A stretch of 64,000 nt of DNA, from positions 689,815-753,814 of the forward strand of contig NZ_JAKRVY010000001.1 of the NCBI RefSeq assembly GCF_023638055.1. The letters are read 5' to 3'. Within the stretch, counting starts at the first letter, position 1. Each line of letters begins with the position of its first letter. Positions 62,199 through 64,000 of this stretch are shown here, piece after piece. The notes beneath the pieces are model-generated. The model was not told the DNA's origin and did no database searches. It worked only from the letters and a program-made list of their open reading frames with translations. Made by a program: the position numbers and the translations under genes. Source of the stretch: Natranaeroarchaeum aerophilus. Its GTDB lineage: Archaea; Halobacteriota; Halobacteria; Halobacteriales; Natronoarchaeaceae.

Positions 62199-62426
62199 AT
62201 GGTAGACGTAAGCCAACACGAACTCGTCCCCGAGCACTCAGTCGTCGACGAGGACGCACTCGACGACCTGCTCGATGAGTACGACATCGGACGTACAGAC
62301 CTGCCGAAGATCAAACGGGCAGACCCAGCATTGCCCGACGACGCCGAGGTCGGCGACGTAATCAAGATCGTCCGTGACTCGCGGACGACTGACCGATCCG
62401 TAACCTATCGGATGGTGGTTGAATAA
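62199..62426 (+). CDS. rpoH: RNA polymerase subunit H (Rpo5)
   Basis: 75 residues, the full archaeal length. [12 protein letters not shown], then [12 protein letters not shown] and [15 protein letters not shown] identify it as Rpb5-like. The stop overlaps the next start (TAATG), the usual opening of the haloarchaeal rpo operon. Confidence 0.96.
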   Translation: MVDVSQHELVPEHSVVDEDALDDLLDEYDIGRTDLPKIKRADPALPDDAEVGDVIKIVRDSRTTDRSVTYRMVVE

Positions 62427-63994
62427 TGAATCAACAGGATAGACGGACGATCTCGCGGGAGTATTTCGGAAAGGAACGGCTCGCAGAACATCACTATCGC
62501 TCGTTTAACTCCTTCCTCAATCGGGGGATGCAACAGGTCGTCGACGAGAAGGAGACGATCGACACCGATATCGGCGACAAGGAAGGCGAAGAGCCCGTCC
62601 ACGTCGAACTCGGTGACGTCCGCGTCGTGACGCCGCGCGTTCGCGAGGCGGACGGCAGCGAAGAACTGCTCTACCCGCAGGAAGCCCGACTTCGCAACAT
62701 CACGTACTCCGCGCCGGTCTTCATGGAGATGGAGATCGTCAAGGGCGACCCCGAAGAGGGCGAACAGCGGGTTGTCGACAGCACCGAAACGAAGGTTGGC
62801 CGGATGCCGATTATGGTCGGCTCCGAGAAGTGTAACATCGCCGGCTTCAGCGACGAGGAGCTGATCGAGATCGGCGAGGACCCCGCCGACCCCGGTGGCT
62901 ACTTCATCGTCAACGGCTCCGAGCGCGTGCTGATGACCAGCGAGGACCTCGCGCCCAACAAGATCCTCGCGGAGTACGACACCAAGTACGGCGACGAGAT
63001 CCAGGTCGCCAAGACGTTCAGCCAGCGCCGTGGCTACCGCGCACTCGTACTCACCGAGCGCACCCGCGATGGGCTGCTCGAAGTATCCTTCCCGTCGGTC
63101 TCGGGGAGCGTCAACTTCGTTACGCTCGTCCGTGCGCTCGGGCTCGAATCCGACGAAGAGATCGTCCACCGCGTCTCCGACGACCCGGAGATCGTGAAGT
63201 TTATGCTCGAAAACCTGGAGGCTGCCGAGGTCCAGACGACCGAGGAAGCCATCGAGACCCTCGGCGAACGCGTCGCCTCCGGGCAGGGCAAGAACTACCA
63301 GCTCAAACGCGCCAACTACGTCATCGATCGGTATCTCCTGCCGCATCTGCACGAGGAGGGCGTCGAAGAGGAAGACGTCCGGATCAACAAGGCGTACTAC
63401 CTCTGTCGGATGGCGGAAGCCTGCTTCGAGCTGGCGCTGGAACGCCGTGAATCAGACGACAAGGACCACTACGCGAACAAGCGTCTGAAGGTCAGCGGCG
63501 ACCTGATGAAGGATCTGTTCCGGACCGCGCTGAACAAGCTGGCACGAGACGTGAAGTACCAGCTCGAACGCGCCAACATGCGGAACCGACAGCTCTCCGT
63601 GAACACGGTCGTCCGTTCGGACGTGCTGACCGAGCGGCTCGAACATCCGATCGCGACCGGGAACTGGGTCGGCGGGCGCTCGGGCGTCTCCCAGCTGGTC
63701 GACCGAACCGACTTCATGGGTGTACTCTCACACCTGCGACGCCTGCGCTCGCCGCTTTCGCGCAGTCAGCCACACTTCGAGGCGCGGGACCTGCACGCGA
63801 CCCAGTGGGGTCGTATCTGTCCCTCCGAGACGCCGGAGGGGCCGAACTGTGGGCTGGTGAAGAACTTCGCGCAGGCGATGGAGCTATCCCAGAACGTCGA
63901 GGACGAACAGGAGCTGAAACGCGAACTCGCCTCTATGGGTGTCGAGGGGATCCCCGGCATCGAGGGCGTCGATCGACGAGTGGAGGGAGACTAA
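62426..63994 (+). CDS. rpoB2: RNA polymerase subunit B'' (Rpo2 N-terminal part)
   Basis: 522 residues. The lobe and fork regions are present: M-P-I-M-V-G-S-E-K-C, Y-F-I-V-N-G-S-E-R-V, and R-Q-L-S-V-N-T-V-V-R. The C-terminus has A-T-Q-W-G-R-I-C-P-S-E-T-P-E-G-P-N-C-G-L-V-K-N. In haloarchaea the large subunit B is split into B'' and B'. This is the complete N-terminal half. Confidence 0.96.
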   Translation: MNQQDRRTISREYFGKERLAEHHYRSFNSFLNRGMQQVVDEKETIDTDIGDKEGEEPVHVELGDVRVVTPRVREADGSEELLYPQEARLRNITYSAPVFMEMEIVKGDPEEGEQRVVDSTETKVGRMPIMVGSEKCNIAGFSDEELIEIGEDPADPGGYFIVNGSERVLMTSEDLAPNKILAEYDTKYGDEIQVAKTFSQRRGYRALVLTERTRDGLLEVSFPSVSGSVNFVTLVRALGLESDEEIVHRVSDDPEIVKFMLENLEAAEVQTTEEAIETLGERVASGQGKNYQLKRANYVIDRYLLPHLHEEGVEEEDVRINKAYYLCRMAEACFELALERRESDDKDHYANKRLKVSGDLMKDLFRTALNKLARDVKYQLERANMRNRQLSVNTVVRSDVLTERLEHPIATGNWVGGRSGVSQLVDRTDFMGVLSHLRRLRSPLSRSQPHFEARDLHATQWGRICPSETPEGPNCGLVKNFAQAMELSQNVEDEQELKRELASMGVEGIPGIEGVDRRVEGD

Positions 63995-63995
63995 T

Positions 63996-64000
63996 ATGAG
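63996..64000 (+). CDS. rpoB1: RNA polymerase subunit B' (first codon only)
   Basis: ATG at 63996, one base after the rpoB'' stop, preceded by GGAGGGAG. The gene runs off the window. Identity rests on operon order. Confidence 0.6.

Overview
The window is chromosomal DNA of a halophilic archaeon (class Halobacteria). The proteins are strongly acidic, coding DNA is GC-rich, and the markers are archaeal: RNA polymerase subunits H and B'', ribosomal protein S8e, DnaG-type primase, archaeal PCD and riboflavin synthase. Exported proteins carry twin-arginine (Tat) lipoprotein signals, and TATA-like boxes lie upstream of genes. No genus can be named from the sequence alone.

Layout. 1-8.8 kb: an exported redox and transport block with a secreted repeat protein (cut by the window edge), a lipoprotein with two plant-type 2Fe-2S ferredoxin domains, a CoxG-like protein, a NitT/TauT-type ABC transporter, two regulators, and an FeS/NrfD membrane electron-transfer pair with no catalytic subunit nearby. 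9-15.7 kb: small conserved genes, a GNAT enzyme, UspA, an orphan ABC ATPase, S8e, riboflavin synthase and a PrsW-like protease. 15.8-20.7 kb: the pstSCAB phosphate operon, divergent from an AbrB-PhoU regulator. 20.9-24.5 kb: a SipW-like signal peptidase module with its probable exported substrates. 24.7-28.2 kb: pyrF, a HAD hydrolase and small genes. 28.4-31.4 kb: an accessory island with a toxin-antitoxin pair, gene remnants and an AT-rich lipoprotein gene, bounded by a 14-bp direct repeat. 31.5-35.5 kb: two GH13 glycoside hydrolases. 36-39.8 kb: UbiB kinase, Hsp20 and two related GIDE-domain membrane proteins. 39.9-44.4 kb: two MoeA proteins, a HAD phosphatase, an LWR-salt protein and PCD. 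44.6-46.8 kb: a lipoprotein and a decayed IS1341-type element (tnpB with an internal stop). 46.8-50.5 kb: early steps of the siroheme route to heme (hemA, precorrin-2 dehydrogenase, fused AhbA/AhbB) and a Rieske protein. 51-55.3 kb: cold shock protein, a UppS-like protein lacking its catalytic motif, DUF92, GNAT and dnaG. 55.5-59.8 kb: sugar isomerase, SSS symporter with DUF3311 partner, HTTM protein. 59.8-61.9 kb: two identical tRNA-Asp genes, each followed by modules built from copies of the tRNA 3' end. 62.2-64 kb: start of the rpoH-rpoB''-rpoB' operon.

Most notable non-gene structure: (1) an array of five ACTACA-type half-sites spaced 22, 22, 22 and 21 bp apart, upstream of dnaG; (2) a TCTCA-N5-TGAGA palindrome about 20 bp upstream of the TATA box in front of three separate genes, which suggests one regulon; (3) the tRNA-Asp 3'-end modules with different but always palindromic spacers. 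No rRNA and no CRISPR array was found.
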